Assembly (NCBI GenBank): GCA_036250195.1
Contig: JAVHZZ010000003.1
Location: 346,979,875 to 347,043,874, forward strand
Source of the DNA: Mixophyes australis
Lineage: Eukaryota > Chordata > Amphibia > Anura > Limnodynastidae
Reading direction: 5' to 3'
DNA: 64,000 bases
The notes below the pieces were generated by a model. That model was given only the letters and a program-made list of their open reading frames with translations. It was not told the DNA's origin and ran no database searches. This document shows positions 24,731 through 37,613 of the stretch, piece after piece. How positions within the stretch are numbered: position 1 is the first letter of the stretch; each line of letters opens with the position of its first letter. The translations under genes and the position numbers were made by a program.

Positions 24731-24777
24731 ATCCCTCCCTTACACTTTAGCTAAGGGCTAAAGTGTAAGGGAGGGAT
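24731..24777. repeat. Perfect 21-bp inverted repeat with 5-bp loop
   Basis: Left arm 24731-24751 (ATCCCTCCCTTACACTTTAG plus C), loop TAAGG, right arm 24757-24777 exactly complementary. The following 90 bp contain several more TAGCCCTATA / TATAGGGCTA inversions. It could form a cruciform or RNA hairpin, or be the core of a decayed foldback element. No promoter or terminator role can be assigned. Confidence 0.85.
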
Positions 24778-25328
24778 TATAGGGCTAGTATGTAGCCCTA
24801 TATAATGTAGCCCTATAGATCACACTACATCACTATTGATTCAGACACACTTGATTATAGGGCTAGTAAAGTCAATGAACGCCTTACTGATGTTCTTATC
24901 ACAAGACACGATTATTTAAATGAGATAAAGAGATAAAGAGATGCAGACGGGGTGCACTTACAGGTATGGGCTGAAGAGACAATTTTTAGCTCTCATTCTA
25001 TATTATGTGATGAGACACAATTTGAAAAATGTAATAAAAAACGTCACACACACAAAAATGACTTATGTAATAAATACAGCTGATCCCCCATCACTATGAC
25101 AGCTAATTTAAGACATAACTGAGGCTAAACTGGGGCATTGCCCCAGCGTTCCAACGGAAAATATTGTAATACTGTTTGGCTCATCAGGAACAAGCGACTC
25201 TCTAGATCTTTAAAGAGTAAGACTCTGAAGCAACAACTGTAACCATGGAAACAGTCTTTGCTGCCCAGCGTTTGTTACAATGATTACAAAAGTTGCTAAG
25301 GAGTGTCACCTTTTCACAACATGTGCGC

Positions 25329-25494
25329 CAGGGGCAGGTTGGGCAGGGGGGCACATGCCCTCAGGCAGGTCCCATAGTGGGCTACCTTGAGCTGGATCAC
25401 TGGGCCACCTGCATTTTTTTCATTTAAATTGTTCCCAATAGGCTGCTGAGTTGAGTTTTTGCCCCCTGGGCTAAAATTTGCCAGCCCTTCCCTG
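25329..25494. mobile_element. 166-bp hAT MITE with perfect TSD
   Basis: Termini CAGGGGCAGGTTGGGC and GCCAGCCCTTCCCTG. Identical 8-bp duplications ATGTGCGC lie at 25321-25328 and 25495-25502. The interior segment CCCCCTGGGCTAAAATTTGC also occurs inside the larger hAT element at 12265-13115. Confidence 0.88.
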
Positions 25495-26397
25495 ATGTGC
25501 GCTAAATGGCAACAGTGGACATGTCAGAGTCTTTAAGTGCCGATTTAGGACAGAATTTGTATTTTAAGTATCTGGTAACTTGTACTCCAGCATAATCATT
25601 TGTTAAAGGAAGCTTTATGTTGGAAAACACACTTTCTACCAGTGGATACTATTTTCCTTTCACACTACCATAAAATTTTATTAGTCAATTATGTTTAAAC
25701 AGGATGCTTAAATACTTTGTTTAGAACTGCACAGAGCTACAATGACAGTCCCACCCAACCTTTAAAACTGGACATTCCCAGTAGTCTGTGCTTGCACACA
25801 TAGCTGTACCCATTTGTTGGCTCCCCTGTGAGCCATTTTTAAGAATTTTGTTTATTAGTCCAGCTTATCATGTTTTAAGCACTTTATGCAATTTCCATTT
25901 AAAATATACAAAGAAAATCCATGCCCTGAAAAAAATAAACACAAATATACAAAAATACCAAAAGAATGGAAATATACAAAAATAAGTAATCAGATGGTGA
26001 AAGAGCCATTAGCATACTGCATGGGCCAATCTGTCATTGAATTATTTTGGCTTTGAGTCCCTTTTTGCTTGTATGCTCTATCAGCCATGACCAATTATAC
26101 TGGCCTGAGTGCCTGTTAAAGTACACCAGTCACTGAAGTCAGGGGCTAGTGGACAACTTTTTTCTCTAAAATAATGTTTTGCTTATCACAATGCAGAATA
26201 TGGCCTCTATTGACCATGAAAGTGTGGAGATGCAGGAACTGTCTTTATGACAGGTGTAAATTTTGTGTGTGTTTGATTAAATTGTCTGTAAATACGCTTC
26301 TCTACCAAAGTGCAACATGTAGGTACAGGAAGAGACCTGCCCTCAGCCAGCTAGTGGGTGCAAAATTCAGGTCCTTGTGAGGAGTGGGAATGACTGT

Positions 26398-26710
26398 CAT
26401 CATCATCATTTATTTATATAGTGCCACCAATTCCACAGCGCTGTACAAAGAATATCTGTCATTCACATCAGTCCCTGCTCTATTGGAGTTTGCTGTGTAA
26501 ATTCCTTAACACACACACAGACTAGAATTAATTTTGCCTCAAGTCACTAGTATGTTTTTGGGTTGTGGGAGGAAACCAAAGCACCCGGAGGACCACAAGC
26601 AAACACGAGGAGAACATACAAACTCCACAAAGATAAGGCCCTGTTCAGGAATGGAACTCATGACCCCTGTGCTGTGAGGCAGAAGTGATAACCACTAGGC
26701 TGTGTGAGCT
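26398..26710 (-). mobile_element. V-SINE, full length, diverged
   Basis: In minus orientation, from the plus strand left to right: (ATC)n, TTTATTTATATAGTGCCACC, GCGCTGTAC, the core complement GAGAACATACAAACTCCAC, and the tRNA-like head complement GAGGCAGAAGTGATAACCAC. Same family as 15044 but with more substitutions. Confidence 0.88.
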
Positions 26711-27933
26711 ACCTTCTGCATGGCAAGGACTGCCTCAGAACATGCTACCTTTCCACCCCTTTACCTAATTTCAATAATCTTGCTCTGTATACAGAAATCT
26801 TGTTTCTGCACTGCTCTGCCAAATTAGGTGTGCCGACACCTTCATTTCCCCCAACTACTTCCGTTGGCGTGTCCAAGCTGTTGGTCCTCCGAAAACGCAT
26901 CTTGTACTGTAGACCTATATACCATGGGGAACTCTAGACGTACTTGTGCAAAGGTACTTTAATGCTGAGGAGCAGCCATTTATCACAACATAAATTACCT
27001 CTATTGTATTTATATTTGTTTTGTTCATTTTTTATTTTGTAGATGTAGCATTCTTACAGGATTAGAGTTAACAAAATGTATAACCGACATGTCATTAATT
27101 GTTGTAAGAAATACGTATATTCTACCAGTGATTGATCAATAATTTTTTTATTATGTTGACTGCCATAAAATGTGGTAATATGGCTGTAGGCTGGCGCACT
27201 TACTGTCCTGCCACCTTAGCCGCTGGGCTTTCTAACATGATGCAAGTAGCACAAATGTACTGTAACTTCTAACAATCAATGAGAATGCTTGGACCAGATT
27301 GACTAATGAAAGAAAACCCCTGATTGGTTGCTAAGGGATAGAGCACACAATTGTATATCTATCATGTTATTAAGAAAGCCTCAATGGATCTTAGCTTTGA
27401 CTGCATTATGCGCCAGGAAACTTTTAATTGTTAATAAAAGAAAAATAGCAAACACACATTTACAGCTAAATCTCTGATGACATAAAATTATTATGCGGCA
27501 GAAAAACAGACACACTGTTTCTAATATGCAAAGTGTCTCAGTAATGTTCCCATGTACTTATAAACAAAGGTCATCCAGTAAGAGCGGCGGCTTCCATCTC
27601 AGTGTGGGGAAAAGAATGGAAAATACACAGGATAATATAGCAGCATTCACCACAGCTTCTTGCCAAAATGTATTATTATTCACAGCATATCTGAACAGAA
27701 TGTTCCAAGTTACGTAAAAAGACCCAGAAAAGTAGCACGATACAAAATGTTTCTATGAACCATAAGTCATTGAGCTAAAACAAACTGCACAATGTACGTG
27801 TGCAACATCTATCCAATCTAAACGCGATGTGGACAACGTGACAACGGGGATGTTGTCCAAGAAGAGATAAGAACATGGTATATTCATTATCTTGCCAGTG
27901 GGAGACAAGGACAGGAAAACCCCATATAAAAGC

Positions 27934-28352
27934 TTAAAGGGGAACTAAAGCCACTATCTGACATTGATATGTAGAAAATGCTGTGTATTACAGAGCTAAA
28001 TAATATGCGGGAAACAATTGGAGTGTTAATACATAACTAAATATGCTCTGTGTCACTCATCTGCAGCAGGCAGCCTTGTCAGGAGGGAGGGCTTCTCTAA
28101 CTACACATGTGGCAGACAGGCAGTGACTGACAGCCTGGCAGTCTTGCTGTGCAGAAAGCCATTGTGTGGATTGGTTGATTCATACACAGAACCAGTGATA
28201 TTACAGCATCTCAGTCACTGATTTTTAACTTGTAAGAGAACCAAACAGGATACTGTTCAAAAGATGTGGGTGGAAGGTAACACTGAACAAATTTATTTAG
28301 CTTTATGGATCATATCTAAATACTGAAAATTTGAGGTTTAGTGGTCCTTTAA
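27934..28352. mobile_element. T2/Kolobok-like MITE with TTAA ends
   Basis: The left end TTAAAGGGGAACTAAAGCC and the right end GGTTTAGTGGTCCTTTAA are inverted and include TTAA at both edges. This matches the T2 MITE group described in Xenopus (TTAAAGGRR ends). It is a complete copy of about 419 bp and serves as reference for the broken copy at 11775-13200. At 28349 a further TTTAAAGGAGAACTCTCCC begins, which may be a second T2-like end abutting it. Confidence 0.8.
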
Positions 28353-29599
28353 AGGAGAACTCTCCCTAAGCCTAAGTTATAATGTAAAACCCCAAGTAAG
28401 AAATTCACCCTACTCGTATCTCAGTAATGGTCAATTTCTCCTCCATGCAACAACTCCTGTGTAAGTAAGTTTATTGGATGACTATCGCAGCATCCCCTCA
28501 GTGCGATTAACACAAAACAAGCTCTTAGGTGTCAGGTATTCAAAATACTCCTTCTGTTTCCAACATAACTGTTACAGGTGCTGATGGCATAAGTAGAGTT
28601 CAAGACACCAAACGGACACTCTGCTAATAAAAGGCAGAGGGGCTGTGCTCTATAATTTAAGGTTAGAACGGAGCTCATTAGGTAAGGAAATGCATTTAAC
28701 TTGTACGAAGGCATACACAGTCATTTACGATAAAGTACACAATAGGAGTCAGAGTGTCATGATCGCCACAAAGAGCCTGGATTGGGTTCCCAGTACCGCT
28801 CTGTGGGCAGGAATGATCTTGCTGGTTTTAGATGACGACGAAATGAACCCTGTAGGAGGTAGACAGTGTTAATTGGGCATCAGAAGCCCGGCATAGGCAG
28901 GTTAAGGAAGGGGGGGGCTGTATTACTTCCATGGTCATAGGCGTATATGGAAGGCATGCTCACCATCCTTCTTTCCATCACAATATATAAAGGTAATGGC
29001 AGCCTCCGATGTGCGATCTACAGGTACAGTGTAAGTGGGTTGGAAAGAAATAATTGCGATGAGCTTGGAAGCCGGCTGGGAGGCGTCTTTGGAGGCCATG
29101 AGATCCAAGGTCCAGGAGAGAGGTTCAGAGTGGCTGCCATCACTGCCGTTTCCTGGAGGTGGGGAATCCAGCTACAGCAAGGTCCACATGAGCTGCCTCG
29201 ATGGGACCAGGTGAGAACAGAGACAGATAGTTTGAGGTATGTTGATAACGTGGGTAGTCATCAGGCAAATCCCATTAGGCCACCTGGATCATAGAATCCT
29301 GAGGACTCTTGGTTGGCCAGCAGACTTTAGGTTCACCAACGGAAAGAGAGGCTGTAAGTGTCATTAATAACAGTAAGATGATTAGGGACCTTTTGTTATT
29401 GGCATGTGGCTGTCATTGTGTTCGCAGGTGAGGAAGTCTCCAGCATTTGGCGAGTTGGACATTCCTATTTCATAGGACAAAAGAAACAAAGTTGGAATGC
29501 TAGAAAGTAAGACAGCTCCAAGTGACGGCTGACTTACGGTCCCTTCAGTGGGGTTATCACAAGGCGCAGCTGAGAGATTGTGGCTCACAAGGTTAAACA

Positions 29600-29841
29600 C
29601 CACAACTGACACATTTAGTTATTGCTGATGTATGGATAGCTTGGCTGATGTACGCCGGTCAAAGTATGAGGTATCATTATTCAAGGCAGCTTTTGTGTTG
29701 GCATTCTTCAGGATACTGAGAATAAGTGAGTTGGACAGTCTTATCAAGGCAGGTGTAACTAGCTTAGAACTAAGGAGACTCACAAAACGGAGAAGTAGAC
29801 CTATTGTGAAGACAATGGATAGGACACGGAATGTCACATGA
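29600..29841 (+). pseudogene. Tyrosine-recombinase fragment, DIRS/Crypton-like
   Basis: The 69-aa frame from 29632 reads YEVSLFKAAFVLAF, then RILRISELDSLIKAG. Family knowledge: DIRS-type and related YR elements have a YEVRLFRAAF...LAF.GALRISEL block, in which the Arg of LRISEL is the first catalytic residue. The downstream RHRY residues and any reverse transcriptase were not found, and the frame is closed just upstream. I therefore call it a short relic of a YR-encoding element. It could be a chance match over about 25 residues. Confidence 0.5.
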
Positions 29842-30743
29842 AGTGAGGGCCGACACGCAAGCAGGAGAGAGAGTGATGCATGGACATCAAACAGGAACAC
29901 GCACAAAATCTGGGGAAGATACGTATATATCGTCGTAGGTCAGACAAGAACCCCTTGCCTTAAGAAGTTTAGGCCAGCATTGTTTTAGAAGAAGCAATTT
30001 TGGTTCCAGAATGTTGGCGGTTACTTCAACTAAACAGCAAAGGACACTTAAGGTCTTAAGATAAAAAAAAACACTTACAGGAACCTAAAACAACCTTAAA
30101 AGACATTAAAAAATTAAATAAATAAATTCCATTACACATCAGGTGGACTTCCCAAAATGGTGCCAAGGCAAACACGTAGGCAAGTCTACCAAATGAGAAT
30201 AAAACAATGAGGAATTATTTGTGCTGTTCGAGTCCAGGAAGTTAAATGAAAACAGCATGAAAATGCAAGTCTCTGCTATTAATCTACGTTATTGTGCTCT
30301 GCTATTATTAGGAATGGGAACTAAGCTTTCTATCCAAATAACCGTACAAAGAATGCAAATGTATTTGAGAAAGTATACAGAGAATGGGCTTGGAAATGAG
30401 TATTTGCTTGACTATGAAGACATGACGAGGTAATGACACACATGTGACTAACGTTATAGTGCCACTAGAACTCACTTTTACACGCACACATTTGTCCCTG
30501 GTTTAAGTTTAATGAACTCCTATATTCTTCCCCTTACCGAGCCCTATCTCCCCTCACAAATACTGCCCCCATATCCTGTTCCCCTCTATTTGCTTTTTCT
30601 TTTCTGTGATAAAATTAACAATTTTGATAAACACACAAAAAAACAAGATTTCCAGTTAAAACAAATTATCATATTAAATCATAAGAGTATTAATGTTATT
30701 CATATATGCATGATTGCAATATATTGTCACTTACATACTGCTT

Positions 30744-30755
30744 ACACACACACAC

Positions 30756-30793
<38 letters not shown>

Positions 30794-30796
30794 TTC
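30744..30796. repeat. (AC)n-(AT)n compound microsatellite
   Basis: CACACACACA followed by an AT run. Three overlapping ORFs across it are artefacts. Confidence 0.9.
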
Positions 30797-31344
30797 TCTC
30801 TTTACTACCCAGTGCCCTCCACATAACATACCAGCTGTGTGCCCACTCCTACATCTCCCTCCTTTTTTATACCCAAAACACTGTATTTATTTTATCCACA
30901 AACGTATATGTTACATTCATCTGTACTGCCATTAACATCACACTATATATCTCAACCACAAAGACCTCTTTGATGAACGGCATTTGTCACTGGATAGGTC
31001 AGAATCCACTTAACGATTCCGAGTGAAGTGGGAGGGACATTTAGACCCCGCCTCCACGGTGAAACGCAGCAATCATGTCATCGCGTCACGGAGGTTAATG
31101 ACGTAATTTGCGCCCCTGTATTTGTCACTAAACCTCCCCTCCAGGATCTTCCCAGAGAGAAGAATTTGAAAGTTGACAAGTATGATTTTAGTAAAATTCT
31201 ATGTTTGGTACTTTTATGTACCTACCCCCAAACCTTCCTATACATTATCATTAGTTTATTACTATCTACTGTTTACTTCTCTTTCTATTATCTCCAGTAA
31301 TCGCATTACATATCTATCTGTCCCTCTATCACTAAACCTATAAC

Positions 31345-31489
31345 CAGAGGCGGAACTAGCGAGCTGTGGGCCCCGCTGCAGGGGAGCGGGAAGGAGGGAA
31401 CTGGAGTCCACAGCTCGCTAGTTCCCCCCATGCAGTGGGCCCCATTATCGCCAAGGGCCCCTGCTGCACCAATGGTAGTTCCGTCACTG
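31345..31489. mobile_element. 145-bp hAT MITE
   Basis: CAGAGGCGGAACTAGCGAGC at the left and GGTAGTTCCGTCACTG at the right. Flanking 8-mers CCTATAAC (31337-31344) and CCTAAAAC (31490-31497) match at 7 of 8. GC-rich, with an internal inverted GAGCTGTGG/CCACAGCTC pair. Related to the element at 52814. Confidence 0.85.
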
Positions 31490-31896
31490 CCTAAAACAAT
31501 TTCTGCTGTAAACTAGCGCTCCACCTAAGCTGCAGCTACCCCTTGACAATGTGGAGTAACAGATTCAGCTGTTAAGGACTAGATTCAGTTCCACTGGATG
31601 TGATCAACCACCACCACTGAAATCTGGAGCTCAGGTGACGGATGTCCCATTTCAGTGTAATACAAGAAAGTGAACATTAACAATAACACACAGTATATCC
31701 TTATCTCAGTTAAACTCATAACATGAAATTGCAATTAAACATTCAGGAATAACCTTAATACTCTTATCATTTACTGTTAGTTTTAACTAGAAAGTAATTT
31801 TATCATAGGTTGTAAGTGGAAAATAGTGACAACACAAACTGGTATTAAACGGTCAACAGTATGATATTTCATGCTTTGTCAGTAGATAGCCGATAG

Positions 31897-31969
31897 CTGG
31901 AAAGGTATGCTGGGACTTGTAGTTTCACAACGCCTGGAAAGCCACAGGTTGGCCAGGCCTAGTCTACGT
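31897..31969. mobile_element. Half copy of the palindromic hAT MITE
   Basis: TATGCTGGGACTTGTAGTTT, then CACAACGCCTGG, then CCACAGGTTGGCCAGGCC matches only the right arm of the element at 18918. The left arm is missing. Confidence 0.65.
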
Positions 31970-32706
31970 TAAATTTTACATTATTCCCTATATTCTGAAT
32001 TTCTGTGATTTACACATACAGTTGATATGGATTCTACACATATATGTGATTTTTAGAATCTACAGTTTTTTTGCAATGTATACTCAAAGAATAGTGGCTT
32101 TTGCTCTACTTTTCTAACCAATATACCTCAATTAACCTAACACTAAGACAGTATTTTAGATTACAGAGTGGATTTATGTGTCAAAATAGAAACACAAAGT
32201 GCAAATTGGTCGATCTGTTCTGTCCAAACAACTAGAACTCTGACAATGCAATATTTATGGCAAGCTAACATTACTTATGTGAGTCTTTAAGAAGCGACTT
32301 TGATTTACTGTCAGGCAATCCAGCTAAGACAATAGTTATTAAAGGTTATAATTAATTCCGTTAATTGGTCCATGAGAGCCTGTGCTAGTTCAAGATGCTT
32401 AAAATCCTGGGATTAGAAGTAACATAGGCTAAGATTATGTACATGAATCACGAAAGGGAAAGTTGTTCTCATTATCTTGGTCACCGTTATATAATTTTCT
32501 GGCCAAGTCTCACACTTTTAACCATTTGGCTGCTCTGTATTCCACAAATTGAAATGTTATCGGTAAAAACAACATAACTACAAAGAAACATACATAACAC
32601 CATATATTTCTTTATGTAAGTATGACGTATCTTATATCGATAGCCTACATTAATATTAAAACCGTATTTGCACTTAATGGCTCAAATGGCCCTGTATACC
32701 CTAGAC

Positions 32707-32893
32707 CAGTGGTTCCCAAACTGTGCGCCATGGCTCACTGGGGTGCTACGGCGATCTCACAGGCCTGCAGTGGCCAGGGCCGGTGATAAGCAAGGTGGAG
32801 GACTACTTGGTACTTACTTTGGGTTAGTGGTACTGTGAAAAAATGATGGTGACCCTAAGGGTGCCTTGAACAGATAAAGCTTGGGATCCACTG
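32707..32893. mobile_element. 187-bp hAT MITE
   Basis: Ends CAGTGGTTCCCAAACTGTG and AAGCTTGGGATCCACTG. Flanking 8-mers CCCTAGAC and ACCTAGAA share 6 of 8 bases. CAGTGGTTCCCAAAC is the typical terminal repeat of Charlie-type hAT elements. A 70-aa minus ORF partly overlaps and is not a gene. Confidence 0.75.
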
Positions 32894-33478
32894 ACCTAGA
32901 AACAATATGAGGCAACGCCTCTTGGTAGTGACGACCCTGAATAAGCCGATCTCTTTTCTCTGCTTGACAATTCTGAGTTAAGCCCAGTTGGCTGCTATCG
33001 ATTTCTTTCTGTGTCTCTCCATCCACCTGAATCTGTGTGCCGCTATATTGTCAACCTGGGTGAACATAGAGCCGGATCATCCATTAGGCAACCTAGGCTC
33101 CTGCCTAAGGTATGATACTTAATCAGACTCTGGTAAGCAGGCAACACCGTGGCGGTTACCATGGATATGTGGCAGGTACAAAATAATGTGGAAAAGTTAA
33201 TGCTAACCTCTAAGTTCTGGTGCACTTCTTTAAGCATTTTTTTTAAAAATAGTGCAACAACCAACGGGTTTAGAACAAAAATATGTGGTATGACCTCGCC
33301 TCTACAAGTGTGTTGAATGGTCTGTGTCTACAAGTGTAAATGACTTTCCATTTTTATTTAGATGCACATAGCGCTACCATTTAGCAGGTTAAACCAATCT
33401 GCAGGATTGTACTTTTTTTAAAATATAATTTCCAGGCGTTGACTCCACGGTCAACATGCATATCTGCAAACCATTTCA

Positions 33479-33740
33479 TACTTGTCTACTCTCCCAGAAT
33501 ATCCAGGAGACTCAAGAACTTTGGTGGAATCCTCAAGGGCACAGTAGGCCACATTCTCGGATTCCACTTCGTTTTAGTTTTTGATTCTATGTGAATTGCG
33601 TTATAATGGCCTTGCCCCCAGCAGCACAATGACACGAACCACTTTGTTGTGCAGAGGCGGTGTGGCTGTAATCACGACCCCCATTCTTGTCCCTTGGCCC
33701 TTAACTCTGGGATCTGCTGGGAGGGAAGGTCCAAAAAGAA
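33479..33740. repeat. Decayed copy of the ACTCTCCCGGAATGTC repeat group
   Basis: CTACTCTCCCAGAATATCC, then AGGAGACTCAAGAACTTTGG resembles the left end of the nested element at 11881. The right end is not certain. Confidence 0.45.
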
Positions 33741-34194
33741 GTATGACCCATTCACAACACAAGTGAACAGGCAGTGTCTGACTGCTATTTTCACCGATTT
33801 GCTAGATAACTAAAACTATTTTTTATTTTTTTTTAATTAGCAGATAACCAATTAGATTTATCGTCCAAGTCACTGTATGTTTTGATATTCATTGTCATCA
33901 AATCCCGGCTTTGTCAATAACAAGAAATGATAGAAAAGTAAAGCCCTAATTACATGGCTTATAACTCCATGTTCTGTCCATAAGGACCGTGATCTCTAGA
34001 GAATCTAATTAAAGTTTCCATTAACCTTATTATAAGCCTCAGTATGCTGGGCATGTGTGTCTAAAGGTGGCTGATGGGCACGGCCTCACAGATTATATAC
34101 TGATACTAATAATATTAATTTCCCACCTGTGTATGATACACGTCGATTGTGAATCCACTTTGATGGAGTACTGTGTATTGGAACATTACGTTTA

Positions 34195-34216
34195 TTACTG
34201 TTTATTTATATAGCAC
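34195..34216 (-). mobile_element. Tail part of a V-SINE split by an LTR
   Basis: TTTATTTATATAGCAC is the start of a minus-oriented V-SINE tail. It stops at 34216, where the LTR-like element begins, and resumes with AGCGCCAATC at 35581. Confidence 0.7.
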
Positions 34217-35580
34217 TGTCACAAACATGCTCCCAGCTGCCGTGACTTTGGGGGTGTTTTCTGTATGAGGTCACACAGGATTCCAGCCCGCGGTCTCTCT
34301 CTACCTATCACACAGGTTATAGACCTACTGAACCCATACAGCGCTCACACCTCACACACTTCAGGTTTGCCAGCACCTATTGAATACGGGCAATAGGACC
34401 TCAATATACTGTCCCACACTGGCACACAAGGCTTCTAGCTGCTCACAGACTAGCAAGATCCACACCAACAAGCAAAGGGTTAACTCTTCACACCTCCAGA
34501 CTGTTACACAAATGTAAATGCAAGCACACACAGCTTATTAATCAAATGTATCAACAAATCACAGACTGGCATTCAAAGGGTTAACTTGGCCGAGCTATTT
34601 TCTTCTTAACAGACTAATTGATTTATTAGAGTATCAAGGACGCAACATATTAAATTGTAGATTTAATATACAAAAGTACAGGGCATACAGATATAAAAAA
34701 TAATGAATAAACAATTATTAGATTGACATAACAAGCAAATAGTTTAAAATAAAAGGGGTTACATTCATAATAGCACTTACTTGAGTTGCATAATCTGTGC
34801 CATGGGAAATTGGCTAGGAAGATTGACAGCTTATCAATGTGAATTGATTTCCCAAAAAAGTCTAACCCTTTGCTATATCTGGTCTCAGCCTTTTAAAGAC
34901 ACTTTCACACCTCTTTCTACCCCCAGAGGGTTGTGGCCTGTGACACATTTTCAATCACCATTTGCATGTTGCCTGATTTACTAACCAATTCCACTATGTG
35001 ATCTAACTTTTCTGTGGAGCGCCACACAGATCCAATTTTATCATTAATAAATCCTTTATGTCCATCTTTTGATACCAAACATGATGAAATTTTGACACTG
35101 TGACATACCTTTTCCAAAGATATGCGATTTTAGCTGTTCCCGGATACCACCCGTACCTGTCATTCCCAACCCTGGTGTGATTTCTGCTCCTCAGTATGGA
35201 GCAACACCCTGATTTCCCAAAATATGAACTATGAAGGCATTTTCCTTTCATATACTTGTATAGGCCTTCAAAATGCTGCCTTGGGCTGCAAGGATGTCCA
35301 GCTGTGACTGGCCCCACAAAGTCTATTCAGGAGTCTAAAAACTAACTTGTGTCAGGATATATCTCACAGCAAGAGCCCTTTGAAGCTGCTACAGGTGACA
35401 TGGTTATCTTCTCACACTGGGATGTGCAGAGCCATAAAATAAACACATACAATAGACTTTCTGTGTTCACATTTTACACTTTAGCTAAACTTATCAATGG
35501 ATTCATTTGATATAACATATTTACACTGCAGTTATGATTTATCCCTTATAAATAACTGTAAATTCTATATGTTCACGACA
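34217..35580. mobile_element. Probable solo LTR, about 1.36 kb
   Basis: Begins TGTCACAAAC and ends TTCACGACA, so it has the TGTC...GACA inverted edges of an LTR. The two halves of one V-SINE abut it, and the flanking 5-mers AGCAC (34212-34216) and AGCGC (35581-35585) fit a 5-bp target duplication with one change. The interior has an imperfect direct repeat (CACAGACTAGCA, then AAGGGTTAAC, against CACAGACTGGCA, then AAGGGTTAAC) and an AATAAA near the 3' side at about 35438. No internal coding region is present, so it is a solo LTR of an LTR retrotransposon or endogenous retrovirus-like element; which one is unknown. Orientation was not determined. Confidence 0.7.
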
Positions 35581-35832
35581 AGCGCCAATCAAATAACACA
35601 GCGCAGTACAGAGAATATGTAATCATTCAGACCAGTCCCCAATGAAGCTTACAATCTAAATTCCCACATTACACACACGCATATTGACTAAAGTCCAATT
35701 TTTCAGAAGCCAATGTGGTTTTTTTGGGAGTATTGGAAGAAACCCACTCAAATACAGGCATAATATATAAACTGCACACAGATAGGGCCCTGGTTGGAAT
35801 CGAACTCATGACCCCAACGCTGCGAGGCTGTT
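35581..35832 (-). mobile_element. Remaining part of the split V-SINE
   Basis: From the plus strand: AGCGCCAATC, then CAGCGCAGTACAGAGAA, CTTACAATCTAAATTCCC, the core complement AAACTGCACACAGATAGGG and the head complement GAATCGAACTCATGACCC. It completes the tail at 34195-34216. Confidence 0.8.
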
Positions 35833-37613
35833 TGCATTTGTAATTAATAAAAAGCTTTAGAGCTGTATTTTTAATTTGACATTACATAATATGGTGCATT
35901 CATTAGTGGTAAGAATTCCCAAATAAATCAATTTGAATCCAGGTCATAAGAAAGTATAAAAAATGCCAAGGCAGTAAATACATACATGAAACGTCTCCCA
36001 AAATACTTTTAGAGATCCCACCAGATCACCAATGGTTCTGTTGACAGAGGTTCCCGCAAACATCCAATTATTTAAATGTACCGTATTGTCATGCAAGGAT
36101 GGCTGATTTGGCATGTAATGAGTCTAGTAATGTGCAGTATTTTATTTTAAGTCAAATATAACTGTTTGGAGCATCATTGTAATCCATAAATACTGATCTA
36201 ATGTATAAACAGAACTATGTGCTTCTGCCTTTTATTTACTGGAAACATTTTAGCGCACGTTTGATTCACTAAAAACAAAGTGACAATGACGATATCATAC
36301 ACATTACCCAGAAGCTCTCTGCTGTCTCCTGGGAATCAGGTCTGTAGAAGTGCAACATACACAGGATTTACGGTATTAGAGATATACACAAGGTGAACAT
36401 GAGAATAAGATAAATAAAATGACCATGCTTGTATAGCAAGTAAATTAAATAATAATGGTGGAAAAAAAATAGGATTTTTCCATCTGTTCAATTGTAACAA
36501 AACTTGGTCCTTTTACCCTGGAAGGAAGATTTGCAAGCAAAATACGCAAGCTACAATCATGTTACATGACCGAGGGCTTTAAGTAAGAACCTGGTGCCAA
36601 CTGAGGTCATGTCTTTTCACAATGGAGGGCATTGAATAAACAGGTGTGTCTCCTAAAAGCGTTAATCAAAAAAATTCCACTGGTAAGTGTTGGCAGAATC
36701 ATAGAATACATTATAATATTCTGAGTAACTTCCCGTTTTCTAAATATAACCAATAGGGTACATTTAATAAACACGGGCACGCTGTGTTCCCTGGCCTCTG
36801 GTTGGTTTAGTAATTCATGAGAATGTATTTACACCTGGACTAGGCAGCTGATGATAATATTTAACAGTATTACTATAAAGACCGCTAACTCTATTGGCCA
36901 CACACGCCATCATATTGTAAGGTGATATGGACACGAATCTCTATATATCTCTTGTATCAGTGTTTCCTTACTGTTTGTACAGTCATTTTCTCATTTTATT
37001 ATGTACGGTGTAATATGCTGCCATTATATAAATACTGGCTAATAATTACCTGGCAATGTGCCTGATTTTACCACGCGTGGCCCCAAAAGGAGAGCGAGGC
37101 CCAATAATCGATAGGATCATGTAAGTGGGGTTGACAGATGATTGCCCATTGTATGCCCACACTAATGAGCCCCAGTGACACTGACGTGTCCCAGCCCAGG
37201 TGCCTGACATGTGGCCAAACAGTAATCCTGTTGCTCGGCTTTTGGGGTCTCAGAGTGAGAACAGCTGATACAATATAGGCATACTGTATCATTCACAAAT
37301 ACATTGGGTGTATTAATCTTACTTATTTCTTCAATAAAATTTGAATAAGTTGATAAATCTTCCTTTGTTGAATTTTTTCTAAAAAGGGCATAATAGATCC
37401 CAAGTCACACTTGTCTACTTCTCAAACCTCCTATCAGTGAAACGCGTAAGAGGGGGGAGGGAGTATGAAAAGAAGAGTTGGGCATGACTTGATGGCACTA
37501 TTAGTATCATGAAGTCTGCCCACTTCATCATCACGCTCCTGCCCACCCAGGTCAGAGGGCCTTGAAGAATTCCATCATCACTACACATCACCACCAGAGG
37601 GATACATACGATT

